64,000 nucleotides of DNA, taken from contig NZ_FOYX01000001.1 in NCBI RefSeq assembly GCF_900112245.1, forward strand, positions 2,219,856-2,283,855, in the 5' to 3' direction. Position 1 is the stretch's first letter. Every line of letters starts with the position of its first letter. The notes under the pieces are model-generated. The model was not told the DNA's origin, did no database searches, and worked only from the letters and a program-made list of their open reading frames with translations. Below are positions 16,954 to 25,080 of this stretch, piece after piece. The DNA is from Maribacter stanieri. Lineage in GTDB: Bacteria > Bacteroidota > Bacteroidia > Flavobacteriales > Flavobacteriaceae. A program made the translations under genes and the position numbers.

Positions 16954-17352
16954 CTATACTACTGTACTCATAATTCTAGCTAAATCTCTATGTTTTATAG
17001 GTTTAATGAAATAGTCTGTTATTTCAGGAAACGATTTGGCATGGTCAAGATCTTCAGAATTAATAGAAGAAGTAAGCATGATAATATCAATTTTCTTATC
17101 AATATTTTTAGCAATTTCTTGAAATTCTTTCAGAAAATCAAAGCCGTTTAAAATAGGCATATGTAAGTCTAGAAAAATAGTATCAGGCAATTTATCCAAA
17201 GAATCTAAATTTTCGTTTAATAACGTCAATGGTTTTATAGAATCTGGGAAATCAACAATTTTAGTTATAGATAATTGTTTGAGATATCGTTTCATAACGT
17301 ATTTCGAAATATCGTCATCGTCGATAATCCAAACTAATGGATTTTGAATCAT
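16954..17352 (-). CDS. Stand-alone response regulator receiver
   Basis: A 132-residue receiver domain alone. The acidic pocket lies in VWIIDDDDIS (Asp11-14), the phospho-acceptor is Asp62 in FLDLHMPILNGFDF, the switch residue is Thr94 in IMLTSS, and Lys117 in YFIKPIKH completes the site. It resembles the receiver at 9153 in layout and in the xLTSS/ITSS block, so the two are probably paralogues. No histidine kinase lies next to it, making it an orphan within this window. Output must be through partner proteins. Confidence 0.92.
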   Translation of the reverse strand: MIQNPLVWIIDDDDISKYVMKRYLKQLSITKIVDFPDSIKPLTLLNENLDSLDKLPDTIFLDLHMPILNGFDFLKEFQEIAKNIDKKIDIIMLTSSINSEDLDHAKSFPEITDYFIKPIKHRDLARIMSTVV

Positions 17353-17678
17353 AAGGTTAATAATTAATGGTAATTGGTGTGTTTGTTTTATATAACGACT
17401 TGGTAGGGTGTTATAGTATTCATGAAATGTATATTAAGAATGTTTACGCGTGTTATTGATTGTGTAGGGTGTATTTGTGTTCAATTTTGGATATTTTATA
17501 TTTCTGAATATCAATTAATTACAAGTGTGTTTTTTGAGGAATTTTAGTTTGGAGTGTTGTATGGATAATTCTATAAATTGTTTTTAAGTAATTACATGTG
17601 TCCGTTATTTTTTACCTGATTATACAGAACATAAATTGTTCAATTAACGGTACCTTTGACGAAATTTTATTTTAGGTT
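17353..17678. other. Intergenic region, 326 bp, between divergent receiver and MATE genes
   Basis: AT-rich and non-coding by eye. It holds the leaders of the two divergent genes and the -7 box TACCTTTG at 17651. I see no hairpin, tRNA or small gene in it. Confidence 0.6.
17651..17658 (+). promoter_or_regulatory. Bacteroidota -7 box (TACCTTTG) for the MATE exporter gene
   Basis: Exact TAnnTTTG match ending 20 nt before the TTG start codon. A TTG lies 12 nt upstream of it, too near for a regular -33 element. Confidence 0.45.
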
Positions 17679-19046
17679 TTGTTACAGAATTACACCAAAG
17701 AATTTCGTTATAATATTAAGCTTTCCGTACCTGTTATTTTAGGAATGTTAGGTCATACATTCGTTCAATTGGCAGATAATATAATGGTTGGGCAATTAGG
17801 TACAGCAGAATTGGCAGCGGTATCTTTAGGTAATAGTTTTGTTTTCATAGCTATGTCTTTAGGCATTGGTTTTTCAACTGCAATTACCCCCTTAGTAGCA
17901 GAAGCCGATGGGGCAGGGAATAAAGAAAATGCCAAAAGTGCTTTAAAACATGGTTTGGTGCTCTGTACAGTTCTAGGGTTGACACTTTTTGGTCTAATTT
18001 TATTAGCTAAGCCAGTAATGTACGCTATGAAGCAGCCTATTGAGGTTGTTGAACTTGCTTTACCATATTTAGACTTAGTCGCTTTTTCATTAGTGCCATT
18101 AATAATTTTTCAAGCATTTAAACAATTCTCAGAAGGACTCTCGCAGACCAAGTACCCAATGTATGCAACAATTGTTGCCAACATCATTAACATACTTTTA
18201 AACTACCTGTTAATCTTTGGTAATTTTGGTTTTCCTGAAATGGGTATCGTAGGTGCGGCAATAGGTACATTGGTTTCCAGATTTTTTATGGTATTCTATC
18301 TTTGGTTCATTCTAAAAACAAAAGAAAAATTTAAATATTACGTAACCGGATTCAATTTTGCCAAAATTGAAAAAACGGTGATGAAAAAAATTGTTGAATT
18401 AGGTTTTCCTTCTTCTTTACAAATGTTTTTTGAAGTTGGAATTTTCACATCGGCCGTATGGTTAAGCGGAGTTCTTGGTAAAAATGCTCAAGCAGCAAAC
18501 CAAATAGCATTGAACTTAAGCAGCATGACGTTTATGTTTGGTATGGGGTTAGGTATTGCTGCCATGATACGTGTGGGAAACCAGAAAGGGTTGACAAATT
18601 TTAAAGAGCTAAGAAGAATTGCCCAATCAATATTCTTATTGACATTCTTGTTAGAAATTATATTTGCCGCGCTATTTTTAATAGGTAGGCACTGGTTCCC
18701 ATCATTGTATTTGGATATCGATGATATGACTAATTTTGCCGATAATACAGAAGTACTGGTAATAGCTGCAGAGTTGTTGTTGGTGGCAGCATTCTTTCAA
18801 ATTTCAGATGGAATTCAAGTTGTTGTGCTAGGTGCCTTACGTGGTCTGCAAGATGTTAAAATACCAACGGTGATAACCTTTATTTCTTATTGGTTAATAG
18901 GTTTTCCTGTAAGCTATTATTTATGTTTACACACAGATTTAAAAAGTACAGGAATATGGATAGGATTGCTTACCGGATTAACGGCATCAGCGATTATGTT
19001 GTATATTCGATTTAATTATTTAACTAAAAAACTAATTGCCGGATAA
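17679..19046 (+). CDS. MATE family multidrug/Na+ antiporter
   Basis: A 455-residue inner-membrane exporter with about twelve transmembrane helices in two repeats of six. The N-terminal repeat has VPVILGMLGHTFVQLADNIM and the GQLGTAELAAVSLGNS block typical of the NorM/DinF superfamily; the second repeat begins at GFPSSLQMFFEVGIF with a matching AANQIALNLSSMTFMF block. Such proteins use Na+ or H+ gradients to expel cationic drugs or metabolites. Translation appears to start at TTG 17679, because an in-frame stop lies two codons upstream and the first internal ATG would cut into helix 1. A small acidic gene follows after 48 nt. Confidence 0.92.
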   Translation: MLQNYTKEFRYNIKLSVPVILGMLGHTFVQLADNIMVGQLGTAELAAVSLGNSFVFIAMSLGIGFSTAITPLVAEADGAGNKENAKSALKHGLVLCTVLGLTLFGLILLAKPVMYAMKQPIEVVELALPYLDLVAFSLVPLIIFQAFKQFSEGLSQTKYPMYATIVANIINILLNYLLIFGNFGFPEMGIVGAAIGTLVSRFFMVFYLWFILKTKEKFKYYVTGFNFAKIEKTVMKKIVELGFPSSLQMFFEVGIFTSAVWLSGVLGKNAQAANQIALNLSSMTFMFGMGLGIAAMIRVGNQKGLTNFKELRRIAQSIFLLTFLLEIIFAALFLIGRHWFPSLYLDIDDMTNFADNTEVLVIAAELLLVAAFFQISDGIQVVVLGALRGLQDVKIPTVITFISYWLIGFPVSYYLCLHTDLKSTGIWIGLLTGLTASAIMLYIRFNYLTKKLIAG

Positions 19047-19094
19047 CCTTCTTTTGATAGTTGTCTGCAGTTAAATTTATATAGTATATTTCTT

Positions 19095-19322
19095 ATGGAG
19101 TTTCCAAAATTTTTATTGGGTGATAATACAGATTTCCCAACAGCAATATTCGTAGTACATACTGAGTTTCCAAGATTCATTATAAACCTAGAAGATGATG
19201 AGGTAGAATGGCTTGAAGAATTTTCTAAAGAAGATGAGAAGGAGTTAGAAGAAGAAGCCGAAAACTTAATTGAAGCTGCAACAGCATTTTATGATCGCGA
19301 AGTATCTAGATACGAAGATTAA
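19095..19322 (+). CDS. Small acidic protein of unknown function
   Basis: A 75-residue protein that I do not recognise. The N-terminal half looks like a small beta domain (FPKFLLGDNTDFPTAIFVVH, EFPRFIINLED). From residue 35 on it is a highly acidic helix (EVEWLEEFSKEDEKELEEEA, ENLIEAATAFYDREVSRYED). It has no signal peptide or membrane segment. It lies between the MATE gene and the PAP2 gene, 8 nt upstream of the latter, so it is probably translated with the PAP2/ArnT-like unit. Regular codon usage and the tight spacing argue that it is a real gene. Confidence 0.75.
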   Translation: MEFPKFLLGDNTDFPTAIFVVHTEFPRFIINLEDDEVEWLEEFSKEDEKELEEEAENLIEAATAFYDREVSRYED

Positions 19323-19330
19323 CCATTATT

Positions 19331-19900
19331 ATGCTTGAAGACCTTTTACAGTTAGACAAAGACTTTTTTTTATACTTAAATGGACTTGGTACTCCGCAAT
19401 GGGATAATCTTTTTCAGTTTATCTCTCATAAATTTAGTGCCATACCATTGTATCTATTTTTGCTCATTCTTTCATTTCAAAAATATGGAGGGAAAAGAAC
19501 ATTGGTCTTATTGGTAACGGTGGCTTTATTAATTACAGTTACGGATCAACTGGGTAATTTTTTCAAGTATGGCGTGGCAAGACTACGCCCTTGTCATGAT
19601 CCAGAGATTGAACCCTACATGCGCTTGGTAAAAAGCTATTGTGGCGGTAAATTTGGTTATTTTTCTGCTCATGCATCTAATTCATTTGCATTAGCAGTCT
19701 TTTTCGGTAGCATTCTAAGATCTAAAATAAAATATATAGGTTTCTTTTTAGTCCTCTGGGCAGCCTTGGTAGCATACAGCAGAATATATTTGGGAGTTCA
19801 TTTTCCACTTGATATTATTACTGGTGCCTTTATAGGTTCGTTGTTCGGCTGGTTGTTTGTAAAGTTATTTATATTTGCACTTCGCAAATTCTCCCTATGA
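19331..19900 (+). CDS. PAP2-superfamily membrane phosphatase
   Basis: A 189-residue integral membrane phosphatase with about five helices. The three acid-phosphatase motifs are KYGVARLRPCHDP (K-x6-RP), FSAHASN (the P-S-G-H motif in the form SAH) and AYSRIYLGVHFPLDIITG (SR-x5-H-x3-D). The family removes phosphate from undecaprenyl pyrophosphate, phosphatidic acid or lipid A. The next gene, an ArnT-like lipid-sugar transferase, overlaps it by 4 nt (ATGA), which favours a role in recycling the polyprenyl phosphate carrier or in trimming lipid A phosphates before decoration. Both remain inference. Confidence 0.92.
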   Translation: MLEDLLQLDKDFFLYLNGLGTPQWDNLFQFISHKFSAIPLYLFLLILSFQKYGGKRTLVLLVTVALLITVTDQLGNFFKYGVARLRPCHDPEIEPYMRLVKSYCGGKFGYFSAHASNSFALAVFFGSILRSKIKYIGFFLVLWAALVAYSRIYLGVHFPLDIITGAFIGSLFGWLFVKLFIFALRKFSL

Positions 19901-21555
19901 TATCTAATCTAAGGTACTGGTTCTTAATAGTTTTAATTTTCTTGGTATACGTTGCAGGTATGTTTGTAACGTTGTTTGAAAATGATTCTGCACAATTTTC
20001 TGTAATGGCAATGCGAATGGTACAAGAGAATGATTTTTTTAGTTTATTCAAAGGTCCAGAAGAATATTTAGATAAGCCGCATATGCATTATTGGTTGGCG
20101 GCATTATCTTATAAGATATTTGGTATTCATGATTGGGCTTATCGCATTCCTGGAATCTTATCTACATTACTAGCTGCCCATAGCTGTTATGGTCTTGGAA
20201 GTCTTCTATATAACAAACATGTAGGTAAGCTCGCAGCTTTAGTTTTTATGACTGCCCAGACAATTGTATTGGGAGCTATAGATGTACGTACAGATGCAGT
20301 ATTAACCGGGTTTAGCATTTTAGCTATTTGGCAACTAACAAAGTATATAGAAAAAGGAAGTATTAAAGCAATAGGTATTGGAGCTTTTGCTGCTGGTATT
20401 GCATTTTCTACAAAGGGTCAAATTGCACTTTTAGTCATTGGTTTACCTATTTTATGTCACTTGACTTATACCAGAAAATGGAATGCATTTTTAAGTTGGA
20501 AAGTGTTATTGGCACTCTTAGTTTTTGCAGTGACAATTACCCCAATGTTATATGCGTATTACTTACAGTTTGATCTGCATCCAGAGAAAGTAATACGTGG
20601 TAAAGACCATCGTAGTGGTATATTTTTTATTTTTTGGGAACAAAGTTTTGAAAGATTAAGCGGAGAAGGTATTGGCAAGAACAGTAGCGATTACTTTTTT
20701 TTCTTCCATACTTTTTTATGGGTTTTTCTTCCTTGGACTATATTAGGAATTACTGCATTTTATAATAAGGCGAAGAGCTTTATTAAACTAAAATTTAAAT
20801 ATGTCCCTGGTTATGAGTTTTTAACCATTGGTGGTATTACCTTAATTTTTATTATTATCAGTTTTGCCCAATTTAAGCTTCCACATTATTTAAATATTAC
20901 CATACCATTATTTGCAGTAATTACGGCTTCATATATTTACAACCTATATACAACCGATAAAGAAAAAACGATAAGATTATTAATGTATGGGCAATACTTT
21001 GTACTTAGTATTGTATTCATAGCATCAGCATTAATTTGTTTCTATGTGTTCAAACTAAGAAGTATGGTTGCATATGTTTTTTTAATAGCAGCTTCGGTTA
21101 TGATTATTTATTACGCTTTAAAAAGAGAAGGTGTATATATGAAACTGGTGACAATTTCTGTTTGTGCTTCACTGATGTTAAATGCTGTTTTAAACTTACA
21201 TTTTTACCCAAATTTATTAGACTACCAAGGCGGTTCTTCCATGTCTAAAGTCATTAAAGAAAAAGATATACCTGTAGATCGTATTTACAAAGTGGGTAAA
21301 GATTATAGTTGGTCTTTAGATTTTTATAATCAATATCCTGTTCAACTCACAACAGTAGATTTTTTGAAAGATAAAAAGGATGTTTGGGTATATGTAAATG
21401 ATGAGGAAATGAGTTTACTGCAGAGTAAAGGCTTTGACTGGGACTCTCAATTATCAGTAGATCAATTTAGAATAACACGTTTGCAGGGCAAGTTCTTAAA
21501 CCCCAATACACGTAAAAAGGTTACGCGTAAAATGCACCTATTGCATATCTATTAA
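19897..21555 (+). CDS. ArnT/PMT-like polyprenyl-phosphate sugar transferase (GT39/GT83 type)
   Basis: A 552-residue GT-C fold transferase with about twelve membrane helices. The first periplasmic loop carries FENDSAQFSVMAMRMVQEND, the acidic residue being the presumed catalytic Asp, and YLDKPHMHYWLAALSYKIFG, a strong PMT_2/ArnT signature. Another family block is DVRTDAVLTGFSILAIWQL. These enzymes move a sugar from a polyprenyl phosphate donor onto lipid A or protein on the periplasmic side. The C-terminal ~80 residues form a soluble domain. It overlaps the PAP2 gene by 4 nt and converges on a flippase and an ArnC-like enzyme 5 nt away, which could supply the donor. Confidence 0.9.
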   Translation: MISNLRYWFLIVLIFLVYVAGMFVTLFENDSAQFSVMAMRMVQENDFFSLFKGPEEYLDKPHMHYWLAALSYKIFGIHDWAYRIPGILSTLLAAHSCYGLGSLLYNKHVGKLAALVFMTAQTIVLGAIDVRTDAVLTGFSILAIWQLTKYIEKGSIKAIGIGAFAAGIAFSTKGQIALLVIGLPILCHLTYTRKWNAFLSWKVLLALLVFAVTITPMLYAYYLQFDLHPEKVIRGKDHRSGIFFIFWEQSFERLSGEGIGKNSSDYFFFFHTFLWVFLPWTILGITAFYNKAKSFIKLKFKYVPGYEFLTIGGITLIFIIISFAQFKLPHYLNITIPLFAVITASYIYNLYTTDKEKTIRLLMYGQYFVLSIVFIASALICFYVFKLRSMVAYVFLIAASVMIIYYALKREGVYMKLVTISVCASLMLNAVLNLHFYPNLLDYQGGSSMSKVIKEKDIPVDRIYKVGKDYSWSLDFYNQYPVQLTTVDFLKDKKDVWVYVNDEEMSLLQSKGFDWDSQLSVDQFRITRLQGKFLNPNTRKKVTRKMHLLHIY

Positions 21556-21560
21556 GAGTT

Positions 21561-22451
21561 TTAATAAGCATTCGTTGTTGAAGTATCTGCTAACTCTAGT
21601 TTGATTTTTTTAAAATGATACCAAACACCTATTAAAGAAACTATAGCGGTTATTAAAAAGAACAAAACACTTACTCCTACAGATATATTTTGGTCTAGTC
21701 CTAAAAATTTGGCTCCGTAGAAAAAGGTGACCTCACGACTTCCAATACCACCTAAGGTTAATGGAACTACAGCTACAATTGATGAGATAAGGAAAATGAT
21801 GAGATATGAAATTTGATTTAACTCGATGTTTAAGGCTAACAGTATAAACCAGATACTAATTAATTGTGCAAATTGCACTACTGCTGATAATGCCGTTGTT
21901 TTCCAAAAAATAGGGAGCACGTAATTGAAGAATTTTTTGTTCAATAGCCAAAATACAACTACAGCTAATGGAATAGCTACCAAGAACATCCAACGGTATC
22001 CCTTTAAAAGGTCTACATCAAGAAAAGCGAGTAAAGCACAGGCATATATAAAAAGTAATAATAGTCCGCCTAAACGGTCTAATACGAGCACGCTCACTAT
22101 TTTTTTTGTTTTTACCTCAAAAGTTTTCTTTAAAATATACCCCTTATAGGCATCGCCACCTATACCGCCTGGTAAGAATAGATTGTAAAACATACCCAAC
22201 AGATACAACTTAAAATTACTTACATGCGTAAGCATAATGTTAAGCCGATGAAAGTAAAGATTTAGCCGAATAGCCCCAATGAATTTGGATAGTACAAAGA
22301 AAACAGCGGCTAAAATTAAGTAAAGCGGGTTACTTCGAATCAATATATCTTTTATCTCGCCCACATTAATTTTTGTGAAGATGAAATATATTAAAACGGC
22401 ACTTATAAGTACTTTTAAACCGGTAGTTACTTTCTTATTTAACTTCGCCAC
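21561..22451 (-). CDS. LPG-synthase-like membrane protein (UPF0104 / AglD flippase-like)
   Basis: A 296-residue integral membrane protein with about eight helices and the PF03706-type blocks: a first helix GLKVLISAVLIYFIF, YLLGMFYNLFLPGGIGGDAY, VLVLDRLGGLLLLF, and VVPLTLGGIGSREVTFFYGA near the C-terminus. The family covers the flippase half of MprF and proteins linked to polyprenyl-sugar transport. Its start overlaps the end of the ArnC-like gene by 17 nt, a strong sign of translational coupling, so it probably moves the lipid-linked sugar made by that enzyme. No aminoacyl-transfer domain is present. Confidence 0.87.
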   Translation of the reverse strand: MAKLNKKVTTGLKVLISAVLIYFIFTKINVGEIKDILIRSNPLYLILAAVFFVLSKFIGAIRLNLYFHRLNIMLTHVSNFKLYLLGMFYNLFLPGGIGGDAYKGYILKKTFEVKTKKIVSVLVLDRLGGLLLLFIYACALLAFLDVDLLKGYRWMFLVAIPLAVVVFWLLNKKFFNYVLPIFWKTTALSAVVQFAQLISIWFILLALNIELNQISYLIIFLISSIVAVVPLTLGGIGSREVTFFYGAKFLGLDQNISVGVSVLFFLITAIVSLIGVWYHFKKIKLELADTSTTNAY

Positions 22452-23394
22452 CTACACTTATTTTTTTAACGCGGTAAGGTCTTTTGTTTTGAGATTCGTA
22501 ATAAGTTCTTATCAATAATTCCATTACAATACCTATTGTGAATAGTTGAATTCCAGCAAAGATTAACATCATTCCAAAGGTCAATAGTGGTCTTGTACCA
22601 ATGTCTTCTCCAAACCCTAGTTTAACGATCAATAGATAAAGATTAATAAGAACCCCAGACATTATCATTAGAAAACCAGAAATTCCGAAAAGATGAATAG
22701 GGCGCTGAAAGTATTTACGAATAAAAAGCAATAACATCATATCTGCTACTACTTTAAAAACACGTTCTAATCCGTATTTAGAAACTCCTGCATGTCGTGC
22801 GTGATGCTTTACGGGTACTTGTTTTATTTGTCCGCCTTCTAGAAAAGCTAATAGCGTAATAAACCTATGCATTTCACCATAGAGATTTAAATCTTTAGCA
22901 ATATCCTTAGTAAAAACTTTAAGGGCACAACCGTTATCTTTAATATCTAATTTGGTAACACGTCTTACCAGAAAATTGGCAATTTTAGATGGTATTTTTT
23001 TAACAAGGGAATCTTTCCTCTTTTGGCGTATACCGGTTACAACATCAAACTCTCCACTAACGGCATAAGTAAGCATTTGTGGAATATCAGACGGATCATT
23101 TTGTAAATCGCCGTCCATGGTAATAATATACTCTCCTTCGGCATAATCTAGACCTGCAGCCAAGGCTAAACTTTGACCGTAATTTTTCTTCAACTCAATT
23201 AAATGAACCTTTTCATCTTTAAGACCTTTGACTACTTTTTTGGTATTGTCCGTCGAGAAATCGTCTATGTAAATAATTTGATAATCGTAGCCAACCAAGC
23301 TTTCGTGGATTTTCTGTGTCAGAAGAGCCGCATTGTCTTGTTCGTTATATAAAGGAACAACGACCGAAAGTAGGGAAGTGGTAACAGGTTGCAT
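22435..23394 (-). CDS. Polyprenyl-phosphate sugar transferase, ArnC/DPM1-like GT2
   Basis: A 319-residue GT2 enzyme. The cytosolic domain starts LLSVVVPLYNEQDNAALL, with IIYIDDFSTDNT as the nucleotide site, ITMDGDLQNDPSDIPQML as the DxD metal motif and KDNGCALKVFTKDIA as the acceptor loop. Two membrane helices follow near residues 230-290 (HLFGISGFLMIMSGVLINLY; FGMMLIFAGIQLF). This layout is that of ArnC, GtrB and DPM synthases, which put a sugar on undecaprenyl phosphate at the inner membrane. It is first in the operon with the flippase-like gene. The transferred sugar is unknown. Confidence 0.93.
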   Translation of the reverse strand: MQPVTTSLLSVVVPLYNEQDNAALLTQKIHESLVGYDYQIIYIDDFSTDNTKKVVKGLKDEKVHLIELKKNYGQSLALAAGLDYAEGEYIITMDGDLQNDPSDIPQMLTYAVSGEFDVVTGIRQKRKDSLVKKIPSKIANFLVRRVTKLDIKDNGCALKVFTKDIAKDLNLYGEMHRFITLLAFLEGGQIKQVPVKHHARHAGVSKYGLERVFKVVADMMLLLFIRKYFQRPIHLFGISGFLMIMSGVLINLYLLIVKLGFGEDIGTRPLLTFGMMLIFAGIQLFTIGIVMELLIRTYYESQNKRPYRVKKISVGGEVK

Positions 23395-23416
23395 TGGGTT
23401 GTTTTTGGAATAGCTG

Positions 23417-23424
23417 CAAAGTTA
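23417..23424 (-). promoter_or_regulatory. Bacteroidota -7 box (TAACTTTG) for the ArnC-like/flippase operon
   Basis: Exact TAnnTTTG on the reverse strand followed by C, 22 nt upstream of the ATG at 23394. No obvious -33 element. Confidence 0.5.
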
Positions 23425-23477
23425 TGTTTTTTATCCTAAATATAATGTACCTAAACAGTGGTAACCTTTTAATCTAT

Positions 23478-24467
23478 TTAGGTCACTTTTATTGCTTTCA
23501 ATAGCTTTTCAGCAGCTAAAAACGGAGAGATATTACCGCTAATAACTTCTTTTTTTAATTGCGGTAGCATTTCTTTAGTCTTCGGATTATGGTAGAATTC
23601 AGTTAATAGTTCTTGCTCTAGATATTGAATTAACCAATTTTCATTTTGTTGTTGTCTGTTGGCGTTAAAATATCCGGATGCCTTCATGCTTGTGCAATAG
23701 GTATCTATTAACTGCCAAATTTCGTCTAAGCCTCTATTTTCAATAGCAGAACAGCTTAAAACTTCGGGTATCCAGCCATTTTCTTTAGGTGGAAACATGT
23801 GTAAAGCTCTAGTGAACTCCATCCTCGCAAACTCTGTACGTTCTATATTATCTCCGTCAGCTTTGGTAATAACAATAGCATCTGCCATTTCAATAATGCC
23901 TCTTTTTATACCTTGTAATTCATCACCGGCACCAGCTAATTTCAGTAATAGAAAGAAATCTACCATATCATGAACGGCTGTTTCACTTTGTCCAACACCA
24001 ATTGTTTCAATCAGAATACAATTAAAACCGGCAGCTTCTAGAATAACTATACTCTCTCTCGTTTTTCGAGTAACGCCACCTAATGAAGAACCAGATGCAG
24101 ATGGTCTTATATATGCATTCGGATTTTTAACTAATTCTTCCATACGAGTCTTATCGCCCAAAATACTTCCTTTTGTTCTGCTACTAGATGGGTCTACGGT
24201 TAAAACGGCTACTTTTTTGCCAATTTGGGTAAGCATACCTCCAAATTGCTCTATAAAGGTGCTTTTGCCAGCACCAGGTACTCCTGTAATGCCAATTCTA
24301 ATAGAATCTTGTTTTTTAGAAATACAATGTGCTATAATGTCATTGGCAATATTTCTATGTTCTGGTTTGGTACTTTCTACAATTGTAATTGCCCTACTTA
24401 CAATAGCTACATTATTAGCGTAGATACCCTCAAGTATTTCTGATGTAGTAAGATTGGCTAAATTCAT
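23478..24467 (-). CDS. meaB: Methylmalonyl-CoA mutase-associated GTPase
   Basis: A 329-residue SIMIBI-class G protein of the MeaB/ArgK family, which gates cofactor loading and protects adenosylcobalamin-dependent methylmalonyl-CoA mutase. The P-loop is GITGVPGAGKSTFIEQFG, the switch region AVLTVDPSSSRTKGSILGD, the G3-type block ETIGVGQSETAV and the base-recognition motif IVITKADGDN. The C-terminal ~90 residues form the helical dimerisation arm. It is cytosolic. The mutase itself is not in this window, but a PduO-type cobalamin adenosyltransferase at 51220 fits the same B12-dependent propionate pathway. Confidence 0.95.
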   Translation of the reverse strand: MNLANLTTSEILEGIYANNVAIVSRAITIVESTKPEHRNIANDIIAHCISKKQDSIRIGITGVPGAGKSTFIEQFGGMLTQIGKKVAVLTVDPSSSRTKGSILGDKTRMEELVKNPNAYIRPSASGSSLGGVTRKTRESIVILEAAGFNCILIETIGVGQSETAVHDMVDFFLLLKLAGAGDELQGIKRGIIEMADAIVITKADGDNIERTEFARMEFTRALHMFPPKENGWIPEVLSCSAIENRGLDEIWQLIDTYCTSMKASGYFNANRQQQNENWLIQYLEQELLTEFYHNPKTKEMLPQLKKEVISGNISPFLAAEKLLKAIKVT

Positions 24468-24499
24468 TTTAACAATGTAATATAATAGCGAGTAAGGTA

Positions 24500-24507
24500 C
24501 AAAGTTA
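24500..24507 (-). promoter_or_regulatory. Bacteroidota -7 box (TAACTTTG) for meaB
   Basis: Exact TAnnTTTG on the reverse strand, 32 nt upstream of the meaB ATG and just after the stop codon of the DUF2911 gene. It suggests that meaB is transcribed independently of the galM unit. Confidence 0.45.
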
Positions 24508-25080
24508 CTATTTGTAAATAGGAACCATAATTTTTGTGGAATCCCAGGCTAGACTTAAAAAATCTTGAGTTTTCTGGTTTACTGCAACATTCTCAAAATT
24601 GATGGATAAATCTTCTACAGGTTCAGCTAATTTTTTTACCGGGACTTCTACGGTCAAATAATCGTATTTTCTTTCATGGGTAGTTTGGTTACCATCTACC
24701 CGAGTAACGCCCCAACTTGGTATTTGAGTGTTGAATATTACTTTCCAGCTATTTTGATCAGGTATGGTCCATAAAGAATACTTACCTGCAGGTAGTGTTT
24801 TGTCAATTATTTTAATGGGCTCAGTGGTAGTGAATGTTGTAGGTTCATTAGCCCCTGTTCGCCATATTTTTCCATAAGGCACTAAATTTCCAAAAATGAC
24901 TCGCCCTTTTTTAGAGGGGCTGGAGTAGTCGATCTCAAGTTCACTACCTTTTAAATCTAGGACTACCGTTTTTGCAGGACTAAATTTTCTAGCCTCACTG
25001 TGTATGTAAGGAATAACAACTAAATATACCAATGCCACTAGTACTGCAATACCAATGATAATTCTTTTTAACGACTTCAT
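24508..25080 (-). CDS. DUF2911 family membrane-anchored protein
   Basis: A 190-residue protein with an N-terminal uncleaved-looking anchor (RIIIGIAVLVALVYLVVIPY) and a periplasmic domain. Typical DUF2911 blocks are present: EIDYSSPSKKGRVIFGNLVP, GKIWRTGANEPTTF, LPAGKYSLWTIP and WGVTRVDGNQTTH. The function of the family is not known. Its ATG directly abuts the stop codon of the aldose epimerase gene, so the two are translated together and the pair may act in the same sugar-related process, though nothing else supports that. Confidence 0.88.
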   Translation of the reverse strand: MKSLKRIIIGIAVLVALVYLVVIPYIHSEARKFSPAKTVVLDLKGSELEIDYSSPSKKGRVIFGNLVPYGKIWRTGANEPTTFTTTEPIKIIDKTLPAGKYSLWTIPDQNSWKVIFNTQIPSWGVTRVDGNQTTHERKYDYLTVEVPVKKLAEPVEDLSINFENVAVNQKTQDFLSLAWDSTKIMVPIYK

